From Chionis minor (Eukaryota > Chordata > Aves > Charadriiformes > Chionididae), in contig VZSF01008847.1 in assembly GCA_013398295.1 (NCBI GenBank), forward strand, positions 659,728 through 723,727: 64,000 nt of DNA. The letters run 5' to 3'. The position numbers and the translations under genes are program-made. How positions within the stretch are numbered: position 1 is the stretch's first letter; every line of letters starts with the position of its first letter. The notes under the pieces are model-generated. The model was not told the origin of the DNA, did not search any database, and worked only from the letters and a program-made list of their open reading frames with translations. This document shows positions 42,051 through 53,483 of this stretch, one piece after another.

Positions 42051-42200
42051 GAAGTAGCCAGTGTGGACTGAGCTGTGCGATGTCAGGTGTTTAACCAGCC
42101 TGCTGGAGCTCTTTGAGGATATTACTGCTTTGCTAGATAAGAGAAATTCAAGGGATGTGCTATACTTAGAGTTTCAAAACACACTTGGCATCAGCGCAGA
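42051..42200 (+). mobile_element. ancient CR1 LINE fragment (reverse transcriptase part)
   Basis: From 42088 the plus strand reads CLTSLLELFEDITALLDKRN and then SRDVLYLEFQNTLG. This follows the CR1 ORF2 pattern CLTNLLEFFE..T..LDKG..VDVVYLDFQKAFD. Just upstream, in another frame, SQCGLS corresponds to the SQHGF segment, so a frameshift lies between. The match fades after about 42200. Only about 150 bp is recognisable. It is inactive and old. Confidence 0.75.
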
Positions 42201-42275
42201 TCAAAGCCGAATGGTGCAGGCAGCATCCCGGAATAGAAGGCGAAAGAGGGAAAAGATTTGGAATTTACTGGGAGG

Positions 42276-42290
42276 AAAAAAAAAAAAAAA
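42276..42290 (+). repeat. poly(A) run, 15 A
   Basis: Fifteen A in a row, about 75 bp past the end of the recognisable CR1 relic. CR1 elements do not end in poly(A), so this is probably an independent simple repeat. Confidence 0.9.
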
Positions 42291-42383
42291 TGCCGAAACC
42301 AACAGCACGAAGCTGCTGAGCTAAAAATAGCAAAGAAGGTATTAGCAGCGGCTCCATGCTCAGACTGACACTCGGCTCCGCTC

Positions 42384-42420
42384 CCCCAGCTTGGGGAGAA
42401 ACCTCCCACCCAAGCTGGGG
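42384..42420. repeat. perfect 12-bp stem, 13-nt loop hairpin
   Basis: CCCCAGCTTGGG at 42384-42395 pairs fully with CCCAAGCTGGGG at 42409-42420. The stem is mostly G:C and would be very stable as RNA. It is shorter than a microRNA precursor stem. No flanking duplication seen. Confidence 0.9.
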
Positions 42421-43895
42421 ATGCGCAAGGAAACCACGGCCGCTGCCAGGAGCCTCCACTGCCCCAGCCCAGCTCCCAGCCGAAACCAGTGGGGACCAGC
42501 AGGGTGTGGGTGAGCCCCAGCAGGGCATGCTCTGTGTCAGCCTGTCCCCCCCGGGCATCCCGTCCTGTCCCACCATGTCAGGTTGTCTGCATCCCACGGG
42601 CAGCTGTTTCCAATCCCATAAACTGGAACAGTGCTGCTTTGTCAGCTCCTGCGCCCGCGGCCGGCCGTGACCTGGGGCTTCTGCGCAATCCCGCTGTCCC
42701 CAGGGACACAGCTGTCCCCTTAGCGTTGGGTGACAGCAGCTGCAGCGAGACCAAGACCCAGGACACGCATTTTCCCCCTGTGGCAGCAGCCCACTCCGCT
42801 CGCAGCACCGCAGGGTTGAGGAGAGCCGAGATGCCGCACGCCGGCTGCTTCCTCAGCTCTTCCTCATCCTCGCCGCAACCTTGTGCTCGTGGTGGCAGTG
42901 ACAAATCTGCCCCTTGCCACCCAGGCCAGTGGCACCCAGAACACATCTCCCACCAACCTGGGGAGTACCAGGTGGGGAGGGTGACCCCTGGCCATGTGCC
43001 TGTGTGCTCAGGACTGTGGTTTAGGACAAGCTCTCCATGCGATGCCGAGCCAGCCTGGAGGAAACGCGCCCTCCAAACGCACTCTGGGAACTCGCAGGTG
43101 ATACGGCAAACCTGCGGCAGAGCTGAGGCTGCCGGGGGACCTGTAGAGGACCCCTCTACAGCACCATGCCCAGCCTGCTGGGTGACAAGGCTCAGCGGGG
43201 GGAGACCAAAGCCGGGGAAAACCCCACGGAGGGACACCTGCAGGTGATGGAGGGGTGGGGGCTCCTATAAACAGCTCACATGCCCCCAGCTGTGTGGTGG
43301 GTGTTTCTTTGTAGAGTAGGAAGGTCTGGAAATAAAGGACGGACCTGTCTCCTACCTGTCCCCCTCCTGCTTGTGGGTTTGAAGGGTGAAAGGCATCCTG
43401 CCCGCCCTGGGGGAGGGAGGAGTGTTTCTGAAGCATCTCACGCCATGGACCCCTCCTCCAGGTTAGTGCAATCAAGGGGCAGGACGCCTGGGCTCCTGCT
43501 TGTGCTGCAGGGGAAGAGCCTTCCAGAGGAGGGGGTCTGGTGCCACAATCCTTGTGGATTCTGACAGATCCCAAGGTAGCTGGGAAGGGGCTAGATCTTG
43601 CTCCCCAGTGGTGATGCAAACATCTCCCCAAAAAGGGCTGGGTCCTGGGGTGAGAGTGTGTGCGTTGGGACACCCAGCTGGGTGCTGCCAAGGATGGGCA
43701 TCCCCAGGTACCACCGAGCCAGTCCCCATCCCGGGCCTGACATGCCACATGCTGGGCACCTGGGGCTGGAGCACAGCAGCATGTTCACCGGGGCCACGGC
43801 GGGGTGCCAGGAGCCAGCTGGCTTGGCCCCACCACGCACCGCCGGGTTTCCTCTTGGCCATGCCGGGCCCTTCCCTGCCAGCTGAGTTTGAGGTG
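42421..43895. other. GC-rich sequence, no gene supported
   Basis: Frames of about 250 codons on plus (42489-43247) and minus (43748-43008) overlap, without domains. Nothing else noted. Confidence 0.5.
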
Positions 43896-44140
43896 AGGCA
43901 TTAACACTGGTATCTCTGTTAATATTGCTATAAAGCAATAAAGGTAACTTGATTGCGGAAAGGCAGGGAGACCGGCGGGTTTGGAGCCGTTCCACAGCAC
44001 CGCTATTAGAGAGCTCGAAATGAGAGTTATTAAATTACTGCCAGGTACTGCAGGCTTTTCCTAACAGGGCGACTTCGGCTTGGCTCGGAAACTTAAGCTC
44101 TAGATTGTTCAGGTTAATTAAAAGAGAGCTGGACATCTTC
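43896..44140. promoter_or_regulatory. candidate non-coding island
   Basis: Contains GGCATTAACACTGG, GTTAATATTGCTATAAAGC, GAGTTATTAAATTACTGCC and CAGGTTAATTAAAAGAG. AT-rich words with little CpG at both ends. No coding signal. Confidence 0.35.
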
Positions 44141-47100
44141 CAGGGCCTCACTTCTCATTTCTGACAGCTGCCCCCTCCCCGTCAGGGCCTGGGCAGAGTG
44201 TGCCATGGGCACCCAAACAGCATCATCCCACCGGGGGATGCTCAGGGGGGCATCGGGCATCTGCCCCAGGCAGGGAGGGCAGGCTGGGGAGCTGGGGCTT
44301 GATGACCCACAGAGTAGTGACCTGAGTGCCACCAACAGTCCCCAGGCGTGCCATCCATCCTAGGATGCTGTCCCCAGACCCATGCTGCAGGGCTAGGACC
44401 AGGATCCCCACCTTTTTCCCAGGAGAGGGGCTTTGGGAGCCCGCCACAGGCAGCAGCCAGAGACTTTCATGGTGCTCGCAGCAACGGCTGCTGCTCTGCC
44501 TCCCACCCCACTCCGCCCATGCCCATTACCCCTGGTCCCCGGCAAATCCCTGGATCCTTTGTAGGGAAACAGGAGGGTGAAGACAGCACAGCGAGGGGCA
44601 GCTGAGGAGGAGGTGGGGCCAGCAGGACAAACGGGGTCCTCTCTCCTCCCCTTCCACCCTTCCTGTTGCGTTGCTCTTGGCATCTGTGGTCAGGCATGTT
44701 CTAGCTGCTGCACAACTGGCACTTTTTTAAGGCTTGATGTGGCTTCTCATCACGGAGAGCAGCAAACCCAGCGTGTCTGGGGAGGGCAAAGGGGGGTGGG
44801 TTTGCCTGAGGAGGCAGCAGGGCTGGCTTTGGAGTGGATTGCCTTTTCTGTGGGGAAGCAATTTTCCTTTCCCCTGAGCTCAGCTGTCCCCGCTGCTGCT
44901 TTGACTCCTGCATCAAGCTCTGCGGGGATTTTCCTGCTCCGTCACTGGGTGATGGAAAGTTTTTCGGCAGCCCCCTCCCCTCGCCCTGGAGCAGATCACC
45001 TGCAGAGTGGCCTTTGTGGGGCCGGGGGGTGCAGACAGGTGGCTGTGCTGCTTGGCCCCCCCGGGCTGGGAACGGTGGGAAAGGGGCCGGGGGGCTTAGG
45101 GCTGCACTGACCGTCCCTCCTCCCTGCCTGGCTTTGATTTCCCCAGCTGCCGGGGCAGGAGGAGAGGATTTACCCACTGCTATAAGAGCTCCCACTGCTC
45201 TTCCCTCAGCATGGCTTGCTCCTGCTCCACATGATCTCTGAGCGATGGAGGTGCAGGATCCCTGCAAGTGAGTGGGACTGAGCTGGATGCCTCCTGGTTT
45301 GCCCCACTGTCCCCAGGGAAATGAAAAGCAGCCAGGGATGGGCAGTGTCAGGAGGGTGCATCCTGCTGCCCACCGAGCACCCCAGGGAGAAGGACATGGA
45401 GTGACTCCCAGGTCGGGTTGCCGTGGTGGAGAAGGTTCCTGTCTCCATCCTCTGCCCAAAAATAGCTTTGGGAGAGCAAGGAAGACCCCCCCAACCCCCT
45501 GACTCCTCCACCCAGCCCCAAAATTCCAAGTGGCAGAGTGGTGCCTGGATTCAGGACCAACATCCCCAGGAGGTCTGGGGCCAGCTGTCCTGCCTCTGGT
45601 CACGCTCCCAGGTCCCCAGCAGGACAATGGATTCTGAGGGGCACCGGGTGAAGTGGGGTGATGTGGCTGCTTGCTAGAAACCAGCTACCCGTGACACCCT
45701 GCCCCAGCTGGGTTTTTTGGGCCAGTCTGGCAGAGGCACGGGTGAATACCACTCACAGCTCTGCTAGTGACTCAACCCCCCGAAACGCTTTTTGGACTCA
45801 TTTTCCCAGAGAGAGTTTAATGGGGTTTGTCGTGCCAAAACCCCAAGCTATGCCTCACTTTCATCCCCTAATGCAAGCCATATATCAAGAGACACTAACG
45901 GAGCAGAGAGGGTTTCTGACAAGGGGATCCTGGGAACAATCAGCCAATACCGCCCGCCCCCCAGCACCCCCCCCAGCCTGCGCCCCCCTGTTTTGTGCAT
46001 TCCTGGTAATGTAAATAGAGAGGGAACGCTCGCAGCCCTCCTCGGACCCGAGGAGCCCGTCTGGGGACGGCGCCAGCAGCCCTGCCGGCAGTCTGCTCTC
46101 GGGGGCTTTGGCCGGTACCGTTTGAAGTGTCTCCAGTATCAGTGTTGACGTTGTGTCCTCAGGGAGAGCGTCCCCGAGGCCAGCCATGCCCACACGCATC
46201 CCTGTCCCATGCATACAGCAGTTTGGAAGTAAGAGGGGGGGGCTCCAGCTTGGTCTAATTTGTCACTTTTCTCCCCAGAAAAGCTACCCCTCCTGTTTCC
46301 CCCTGCCGAAACAGCCTTCCTCCTAGCAAGCTGTGAGATGAGGATGGAGGGTACAGCCCTGGCACTGACAGTGTCCCGAGGGGGCTTTGGGGCCCTCTGG
46401 GTGCTGACCAGTGGGTCTGCCTCCTCCCCCAAGCACCCCAGGGTGCCTCCATCCCCTGGCTGTTGCAGCGGGGAGAGATGCAGCTTCCTTGCCCGGGCAA
46501 GGTGGGGATGACCACAGCGGCAGGTTGGGGCTTTTGCACCATATTTCAGGCAGTGTTGAGCATGGGGGAGCTCATGGTAGTTTGGCATCAGGCACCGTCT
46601 CCAGGGTCAGCCTGGAAAGGGGGAACCATGGGTGGGTGCTCTTTTTGTGGTCCTTTGAGGCATGGGGAAACCTGAAAGACTAACTACCTAACTTAATTCA
46701 AATGCCTGTGCATTTGCTTGCTGTAGTTGTTAGTTTCGGCTCTCCTGGAGGATGGTGTGCAAATATGGCACCGTGTCACCTTGGAGGGGACCTGCAAGCC
46801 AGCCTGGATGTGTGGTTTTGTTCCCGTGTGCTTTGCTCACCATCCTGGGAGAAACCCAAACTCACTCCAGGCAGGACCAGGGAGACCAAACCAGGCACAC
46901 CTCATCTTTCTAAGGGGGGAAAAAAATTACCAAGCCAAAGCGCCTCCCCAGGGAGACTTTCCAAAACAAATCCTGGGCCTTGGCTCACCACATGGAAATG
47001 GGAAAGCTCCTGGAGATTTCCCTTCAGCTCATCTAGAAGAGAACCCCCGGCAGCACTGCAGCCAGGGCGAGGGACACAGCAGCTGGGATGCCACCGGTGC

Positions 47101-48100
47101 CAATCCCTGTCCCTGAGGCTGCAGCTGGAGGAGCTGCCACAGCTGGGAACATCTGGGTGCAGAGGAGGAGGTGCTGGCGAAGGGGATGCCAGGGAGGATT
47201 GTGCTGGCTTGTGTTCCAGGAGTTGGATGTGTACTGGCTGAAATGTCCTCGGGGAAGTGTCAGACCAGCAGGAGAACTCCCTGAGATGAGCGCCCCGGGA
47301 CAGGCTGCGGAGACAAGAGTCTGGGTGAGCAGGGGCAGCCCGTGGCACCACACGTACCTGGGGGAGCCTCCAAGAAGAGAAGCAGTTGGAATGGCAGCGA
47401 GGGAGTGAGCAGGCTCAGAATGAGGAGGAGAGACCCTGGTGGGGACAGGGGCCCCTTGGAGCCACCTTCCTGGTCCCCAGCTCAGCAAGGGCAGAGATCC
47501 AGGGGAATGGGGCTGTTCCTCTCCATCACCCATGTGCCCCCAGCAAGGGCACAAGCAGGGACAGAAGGTGGGGGACACCAAAAGTGGAGAAGGGGTGTGT
47601 TCTTTCTGGGGTTAAGTCCCCTCCCATCTCTGTTGGGTGTCAGTAAATCAGCCAAGGGCCAGAGAGAGCAGGAGGAGGACTGTGATATCCCACACACAGC
47701 AATCCCATACAAAACATAGGGAAGCTTGCTTGTGGCTGCAATCAAAGCACTCACAGGGTGGAGAATGGCACTGTACCAGCTCACGGCTGAACCAAAGCCG
47801 CTACGAGGAAATGCCACCCCCATGCTGGTGAGAGACATCCCTGTGGGAGTGGGGACACGCTGTCCCTGTAGGAGCCTTCCCCAGGGATGAGCCACCACAC
47901 CACCTGGGTGCCCACGGCCCTTCCCCTCTCCCACGCACCCACAGGGGGTCCTGTGACGGGGCTGGCGATGCTGGGTGGCCCTGGGGGACCTCAGGGAACG
48001 CACTGGGGCTGAGGGCATCTGCAAGGGTTTTATTTGCTGGGACCAGCCCTCTGTGGCCCTGGGGTTTACAAGGCAGCCGAAGTGGCTGCTTCCTCGTGGG
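44141..48100. other. long GC-rich stretch, no gene supported
   Basis: Nearly 4 kb of ordinary GC-rich sequence. A 308-codon minus-strand frame (45627-44701) and several plus-strand frames of 118-179 codons overlap. All are P, G, S, A and R-rich without domains. Short AT-richer words occur at 45790-45900 and 46675-46720. I see no splice-bounded frame. Confidence 0.5.
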
Positions 48101-49320
48101 CTGCAGCAATAAAGCTTGCCGGGGGGTCAGAGGTGATACCGACTGCTCTTAAGTGGGCAAAACTGGTGGTCTGGGATGGAAACTGAACTTCTTGAGCCAT
48201 AATCAGAACCATCGGGGTTAAATTCCGAAGGCTAAATACCGAGGACCTAGCCTAAACATCTCTCCTGTCTTGCTCAGTCTGTCCCAAACAGGATCCTGCA
48301 GCGTGTGGTTGTTTGGGCAAGGTCAGGCTGCCGGCGTGCCGAGGTTTGTGTGCCGCATCTCCCCACTGCCTTGAGATCAGGCATTGCCGGGGCCGCCGAG
48401 TTTCCTCCATCTCGGTGCGCTGTTGCACTGGGTAAACACCTCTGCAGCGCTTGGGAAATTCAGAGACCTGCAAATGGATGCAGAGTTAAGCAGCTGCTGG
48501 TTTCAGGGCTCTCCAAAGCGCCAGGGTGAGGTTGATGCTGGAAACCTGAGCCCTGTAATTGTATTTTTCTGCCCGAGTGATATCTGAAGGGTTGGTTGGT
48601 TTGTTTGCGTGTTTGTTTGTAGTAAACTATCAAAGGCGGCCTCGGCGGTGATGCACACCGCTTCTAAAAAAGGGCCTGCCCCGGAGCAAGCACCAGCCCT
48701 TCTCCAGGTCGAGCCACTACACGTCCCCATAAGCATAACTCGTCCTACTGGTGGCGGCTCTGGAGGCACGCCAGCATTCCCGCAGGAGTGGGGGATCGCC
48801 TACCATGCCTGAAAATAGGCTCCAGCATCTTCCAGGAGAGCCCCGGGAAGGACTTTCTGCAGGGCACAAACGGTGGGTGCGGAAGGACGTGGCCAAAATG
48901 TGGCCATGAAGAAGCAGGGAGAGTTGGGGAGTTGACAGGAATGGGGCTGAGCAGGTGCACCATCGCATTTCCTCAGTCCTGGAAAGCTGACAGAGACACA
49001 ACCCCCAGAAAAAAGAGAGTAAAAAAAATGCAAACATGGCCATGCATCTCAAAGTCCTTGTGCTGACTGATCACAGCGTGGTCCACCAAGGAGACCTGGC
49101 TTGGCGTTTCATGGGCCAGTTTCTCCGTTGGCCAACGCAGCGTGGAGGTGGGAAATCTCTCGGAGGCATCCACCACACAAAGCCAACTCCATCCCAGTGT
49201 CTGTCCAAGCATCCGGGTGCCTCCACCTCGCCAGGTCCTGGTTTCTACCTCTAGCCTGTGGGAACAGAGTGGGAACTACTCCCTGTGGCAGGAGGTTAGT
49301 GGAGGGCTGGGCGGGCTGCT
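48101..49320. other. mixed sequence, no gene supported
   Basis: AT-richer, CpG-poor pieces at 48195-48260 and 48540-48640 (TGTAATTGTATTTTTCTGCC, then a TTTGTTTG-type simple stretch) could be small non-coding elements. The rest is ordinary. No exon supported. Confidence 0.4.
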
Positions 49321-49324
49321 GAGA

Positions 49325-50215
49325 GTTAGCATCAGTGTGGTTTATTACACTCATTAATGATGTGGAGAAAGCAGTGTGTTCACAAAAACGTGACATATTT
49401 AGGTTAGTTAAGGCTGAAGGACTCTGCTGCTGTGGGAAAGGATTGCACGAAGATATATGACATTCACCATGGGCCTGTGCGAGATGATGCATCTTGGATA
49501 GACTAATCAAGATAATTCACATATATTGTCCTAAATTAATTATAGCCACTAAGTACAAGCCCAACATGTCAATGCAGACAGCTCAATTAAGAGCTCTTAT
49601 TCAATATATGCTGATGGTCAAAAGAGCAAAGGAAAGATTACAATGGGCAGTGAGTACAGAGCAAAGCGGTGGAAATATTGCAGTATTGCTGCTTAAATCA
49701 ACACAGCTCCTCCAGCACGTGGAGGGGAGGAGGGAGAGGGTGATGGGCACAGGGTGCTGTGGCAAGAGGCTAAAAAGGCTCAAAGAGGGACCTGCTTCAG
49801 CCCTCTTCTCCTGACAGCCTCTTAAATATTTTCAAGCGTATGCAGCAGCTTTTTAAATAACAAGGGAGAGGAGAGGGGAAAAAGAGCTATTTGAAAAAGC
49901 AAGTGCTATTTGGGTGGACCAGCAGTAGCAGTTCCCATCCGTGTGGGATGTCACCTGTGCCCTGGGAAGAGGAGAAGGGTGCACCCAGCTCTGTATACAG
50001 TGGGTGAGACGAGGAGCCGACGCTGCATCCCAGCTCGAGAAAGGACGTGGAAAAACTGGAGAGAGCTCAGGATTATGGAAAACTGCCTTTGAGTGGGAGG
50101 TTGAAGCAGGCCCCTGTCTATTTAGTCTATCGCAGGCAAGGTTAGGATGTGACTCCATCGCAGTCAGCACGTACCTCCATGGGGAAGGGATTTCTTTCAG
50201 TTAAAAACATATAAT
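49325..50215 (+). mobile_element. ancient CR1 LINE copy, RT to 3' region, decayed
   Basis: At about 49340 the plus strand reads FITLINDVEKAVCS then FRLVKAEG, fitting FINDLEKGVNS..FRVVKAEADC of CR1 ORF2. At about 49459-49500 MTFTMGLCEMMHLG fits MTFNVGKCKVMHIG. The middle (to about 50000) is strongly decayed. At about 50010-50200 QLEKGRGKT, then LFSLSQARLGCDSIAVSTYL and HGEG, fit the C-terminal LEKVQRRAT..LFSLTKRRLRGDLITVYKYLHGE segment. Frames change several times. It is the longest CR1 relic here, closer to the old amniote CR1 type than to the young avian type. Confidence 0.85.
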
Positions 50216-50581
50216 GAAACCCAGCACGGGGTGGGGGTGGGGGGGGGGCCGGAGCAGGTCTCGCCCTGCAGCAGAAACTCACTGGAGGCCGGGAGAGCTC
50301 TCAGTCCCCCACCACACACAGCCGAGGGGCTCCCCACAGCGTCCCTCCAGCCGGGGTCCCTCTCCCCCAGGTGCTGTGATGCTCAGTGGGGGAACCCCAA
50401 CACTGGGCTCCCTGCACCCAGGGCAAAAGGTTTCATGCCTGAGCCCAGCAGTGGCCGCAGGAAATCCTCAGGCTGATTTCCCTCCTGCAAGACTCTGGCC
50501 AGCATCATGCAATCTGTTTTCATTCCTATTTCATGACATGTGAATAATTAATGAGAAACACAATGCGGGGAGGATAAGATG

Positions 50582-50619
50582 AATATACATATATACACAC
50601 ACATACGCACACATACAGT
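50582..50619 (+). repeat. TA/CA microsatellite
   Basis: ATATACATATATACACACAC continues with ATACGCACACATACAG. Alternating purine-pyrimidine, mixed TA and CA units. Likely variable between individuals. Confidence 0.85.
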
Positions 50620-50640
50620 GTTAAAAAGAATTAAGGCTCA

Positions 50641-52440
50641 AACACATGGGGGACATTGTGGTTTGGCAGGCATGAAAACGCAGGGCAGAGAGCAGGTGCA
50701 TGGGGGAGAGTCCTAAAAGGCACATGGAGGTTTTTTTGAGGGATATAGAGGATGGAATATAGGGGTTGTCCCCTACGGAGAGAAAGGACCAAGTAGGCTG
50801 TCCTGCAGAGCCCTTAGGGTCTGGCAAGAGGGACCCCCAGCCCTCCTGCCTGGCCTGGGAGCTTGCTGCAGGCAGAGGCATCTCCCCCAGCTCCTTCCCT
50901 GCGGAAGTGCAGGGCTGCACTCCTCCATGGAGAGGGCGATGCCAAGGGCTGCTCCTGTGTCACCCGAGGAAAGGGGCAAGATCCCAGTGGGCACCCGTGC
51001 TGTGGTAGGAGACAAAGCCCAAGGAAGGATGAGAAACAGCATCTCTGCGTCCCAGGGTTTTGCAGCCCACAAAACCCACCTCCTCAGCCTCCCGGCAGCA
51101 GCCCAAGCCTCATGCGGCTGCTGATCCTTCTGCTGCTTACGCAGGGTTGAGTCTCTTGCACACACGAAGGCTGTGTTGTGTGAAATCAAGAGATCCCCTC
51201 TCCAGCTGCATGGCAAAGCCCATCACCTGCTGCATCAGGCCTCCCAGTCAGCAGCCAGGCCTGATGAGCGCTAATTGGCAGTTATTAGCCCTCCTGCAAG
51301 GCTCTCACCTTGTCTTTTACAGAGAGCACATTGCAATCGGCTGCTGCAAGAAGAGGGCTGGTGAGTTCCTGCCCCACGTTGGGTACTGGAGCCGGTCCTG
51401 TGGAGGGGAGAGTCCCCCAGCATCACCCCAGCCTGGGGGACAGGGATAGGGACAAGGGTGGCTGTGCCACCTTCCTGTAACCCCAGTTCCCTCAGGCTGG
51501 GCACTGGAGCTGTAGGGAACCGTCTGGCTTCCTGGGAGCTGGACCTTCACAGCAGTGCCATCCTGCAGAGCTAGCCTGGAGTCCTCCTGCGGTGCGGTTT
51601 CTTGGCTGCTGCTTTTCCAGCCTGGAGCTGAGTTGTGGCCAGACAGAGGTAGGGAAAGGGGTGGGCATGGGGGACAGGGAGCGCCTCAAAGGTGGCTGGT
51701 GGTGTGGCTGCAGGCAATGGCTCCTGAACTCAGGCCTCAGCGTGATCACACCTTCACTTGCTCAGGACATGGGGAGCCTTCCATGGCCATGGCTTGTGTT
51801 GCATGAAGTGAAGCTGTATGTTCTCTGTACCCAAGCCGTAGTCAGCCCCTGTGGCCCACCCTGACCCAAGGGATGGATTTGGTCCCTGTAACAGAAGCAT
51901 CTGTGCTGGCACGGGGTGTGGGGTCCCCATGCAGGGACAGCAGGCACGCGTGGACACGCTCCCTGTCACCTGCACCCCAGCCAGCCCCCGTGTCCTCGTG
52001 GCACTTTGAGCAATGCACCCAGTGGTGGAAGGGGGGCTCTGATAGCCCCCTCGGCTGGTTCCCAGGCAAAGAGCGTGGTGCTGTGTGGTGGCTTTGTGGT
52101 GGGACACAGACTGCCACTGCCCCTCTTGACAGCCCAAGAGCGGGATGTTTTCCTCCCCCCTGCCCTGGTTTTCTAGCTTTTGAATCTGCTTCACCCCAAA
52201 AACACCCTTGTAAAAATAACCCTGCTGGAGTCCTCCTCTGCCCGGTGCCTGCCACCTTCCCCACCAGCTCGTGCCCCCGCCGCCGCAGCAGGGACCGAGT
52301 TCCGGGCTGGCATTGCCAGCAGGACAAGGATTGCCCGTCCTTGGGTTCATCCCAACCCGGCTGTACCTGTGCCTGCCGGGGCTGGGGGCAGGCAGGGGCG
52401 CCCGGCGGCTGGTCCGGCCCATCCTGCCTTTTATCTGCAG
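50641..52440. other. GC-rich sequence, no gene supported
   Basis: Frames up to 222 codons (minus) and 198 codons (plus) overlap between 51750 and 52470 and have no domains. Nothing else noted. Confidence 0.5.
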
Positions 52441-52690
52441 AGTCGGTGGCTCCTGTTTCCCAGGTCTAATTTATCACCTCACTTTTTATAAATGGGTCAT
52501 TTCCCATCCCCAGTCTGAGAGACAATTGTGACGGGCCCTGGCACTGTGCCACAAGCTCCTTTCAACTTCATAGCGAGTTCATCAAAGGCCTGAGATGCCA
52601 TTTCCCCAAACAGTAAAAGTGTCAGAGAAAGAGGCGTGTTGGGAAGCCTCGGTGACAGCCAAGTGCTTAATTAGCGGTAATGCAGAGTTT
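52441..52690. promoter_or_regulatory. candidate enhancer with TCF/LEF-like word
   Basis: Contains GTCTAATTTATCACC, CTTTTTATAAATGGGTC, GAGACAATTGTGACG (CAATTG palindrome), ATCAAAGG at 52581-52588 (TCF/LEF core) and GCTTAATTAGCGGTAATG. CpG is low. The two strands show no coding signal. A good non-coding element candidate. Confidence 0.4.
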
Positions 52691-53110
52691 ACGGCCTCCC
52701 CCTGGCCCCTTGTTTCTGGGAAGGGCGTGAAGGGTGAGACAGGTCTCTCTGCTGCTCGGTGACCCATGATGTCCCCCAGCGGCACTGGCAGAGGGTACAG
52801 GGACATTCCAGCCTGGCTGCTACGGGAAGATGAGAGATTTCCCTGTGCAGCGCCTGCCTGAGAGCATCCCCAGCACCCATGGGTGCCCTGGCATCCACAG
52901 GCACCCTCCAGTTCCCAGCTGTTGGGTGACTGAGGATGATGTGGGAACGCCCTGGTGTGGGGTCAGCAGCAGAAATGCTGTTTCCCACCCAGCCGTCCTC
53001 ATCCCAGTTGCAATCTCTTGGCTCCTGCAATGCCTTGCAGCCCTGTGAGACCTGGTTCCAGGGTGCCAGGCTGCCCGGGGTGGGGGGGGCTGCGTACTGC
53101 TCACACATCC
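52691..53110. other. ordinary sequence, no gene supported
   Basis: GC-rich with chance frames up to 139 codons. Nothing noted. Confidence 0.45.
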
Positions 53111-53360
53111 CTTTTGTTCCTCTCCTCTCTGCACTAATCTTCTCTCTTTTCCTCCAGAAATCATGTTCTTTCCCATCACACTCCCTGCCTATCTCTGGGC
53201 TATTTTTACCGTATCCTTTTGGTAATGGAGCAGCCGCTGGAGCTTAGCATGGCAACTTCGGTGTTGAAAAGGCAGAGCGTAAGTATTAACGGAGCTGATG
53301 GCATTCTGATATTGGCACTCGTGTCTCCCACCACTTCCCTAGTACAGCCTAACATCAGCT
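53111..53360. promoter_or_regulatory. candidate non-coding island
   Basis: Pyrimidine-rich left half (CCTCTCCTCTCTGCACTAATC, TTCTCTCTTTTCC) and an AT-richer right half with GCTATTTTTACCGTATCC and GTAAGTATTAACGGAGC. A GTAAGTAT donor-like word at about 53280 (GAGC/GTAAGT) has no clear exon in front. Confidence 0.28.
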
Positions 53361-53412
53361 GAGATTTTTAGCTACGAGATTTTTAGCAGGGGCTTCTCGC
53401 TGCCTCCCACAG

Positions 53413-53483
53413 CCGCCAGACCCATCGTCTCTCCCCTGACCTCACCAGGGCACAAATTTTCCATCAGAAGTTGCCAAATACAG
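53413..53483 (+). other. possible 71-bp exon (splice-bounded)
   Basis: Acceptor CTTCTCGCTGCCTCCCACAG ends at 53412 with a good pyrimidine tract. The donor is ACAG/GTAAGG with GT at 53484-53485. Two of three frames are open; one reads ARPIVSPLTSPGHKFSIRSC. By splice-site quality this is the best exon candidate here. No family is recognised, the length is not a multiple of three, and no partner exon was found. It could belong to a non-coding RNA. Confidence 0.22.

Noticed and set aside
44701..45627. 308-codon minus-strand frame
   Set aside because: P/G/S-rich with no domain, and plus-strand frames of similar quality overlap it.
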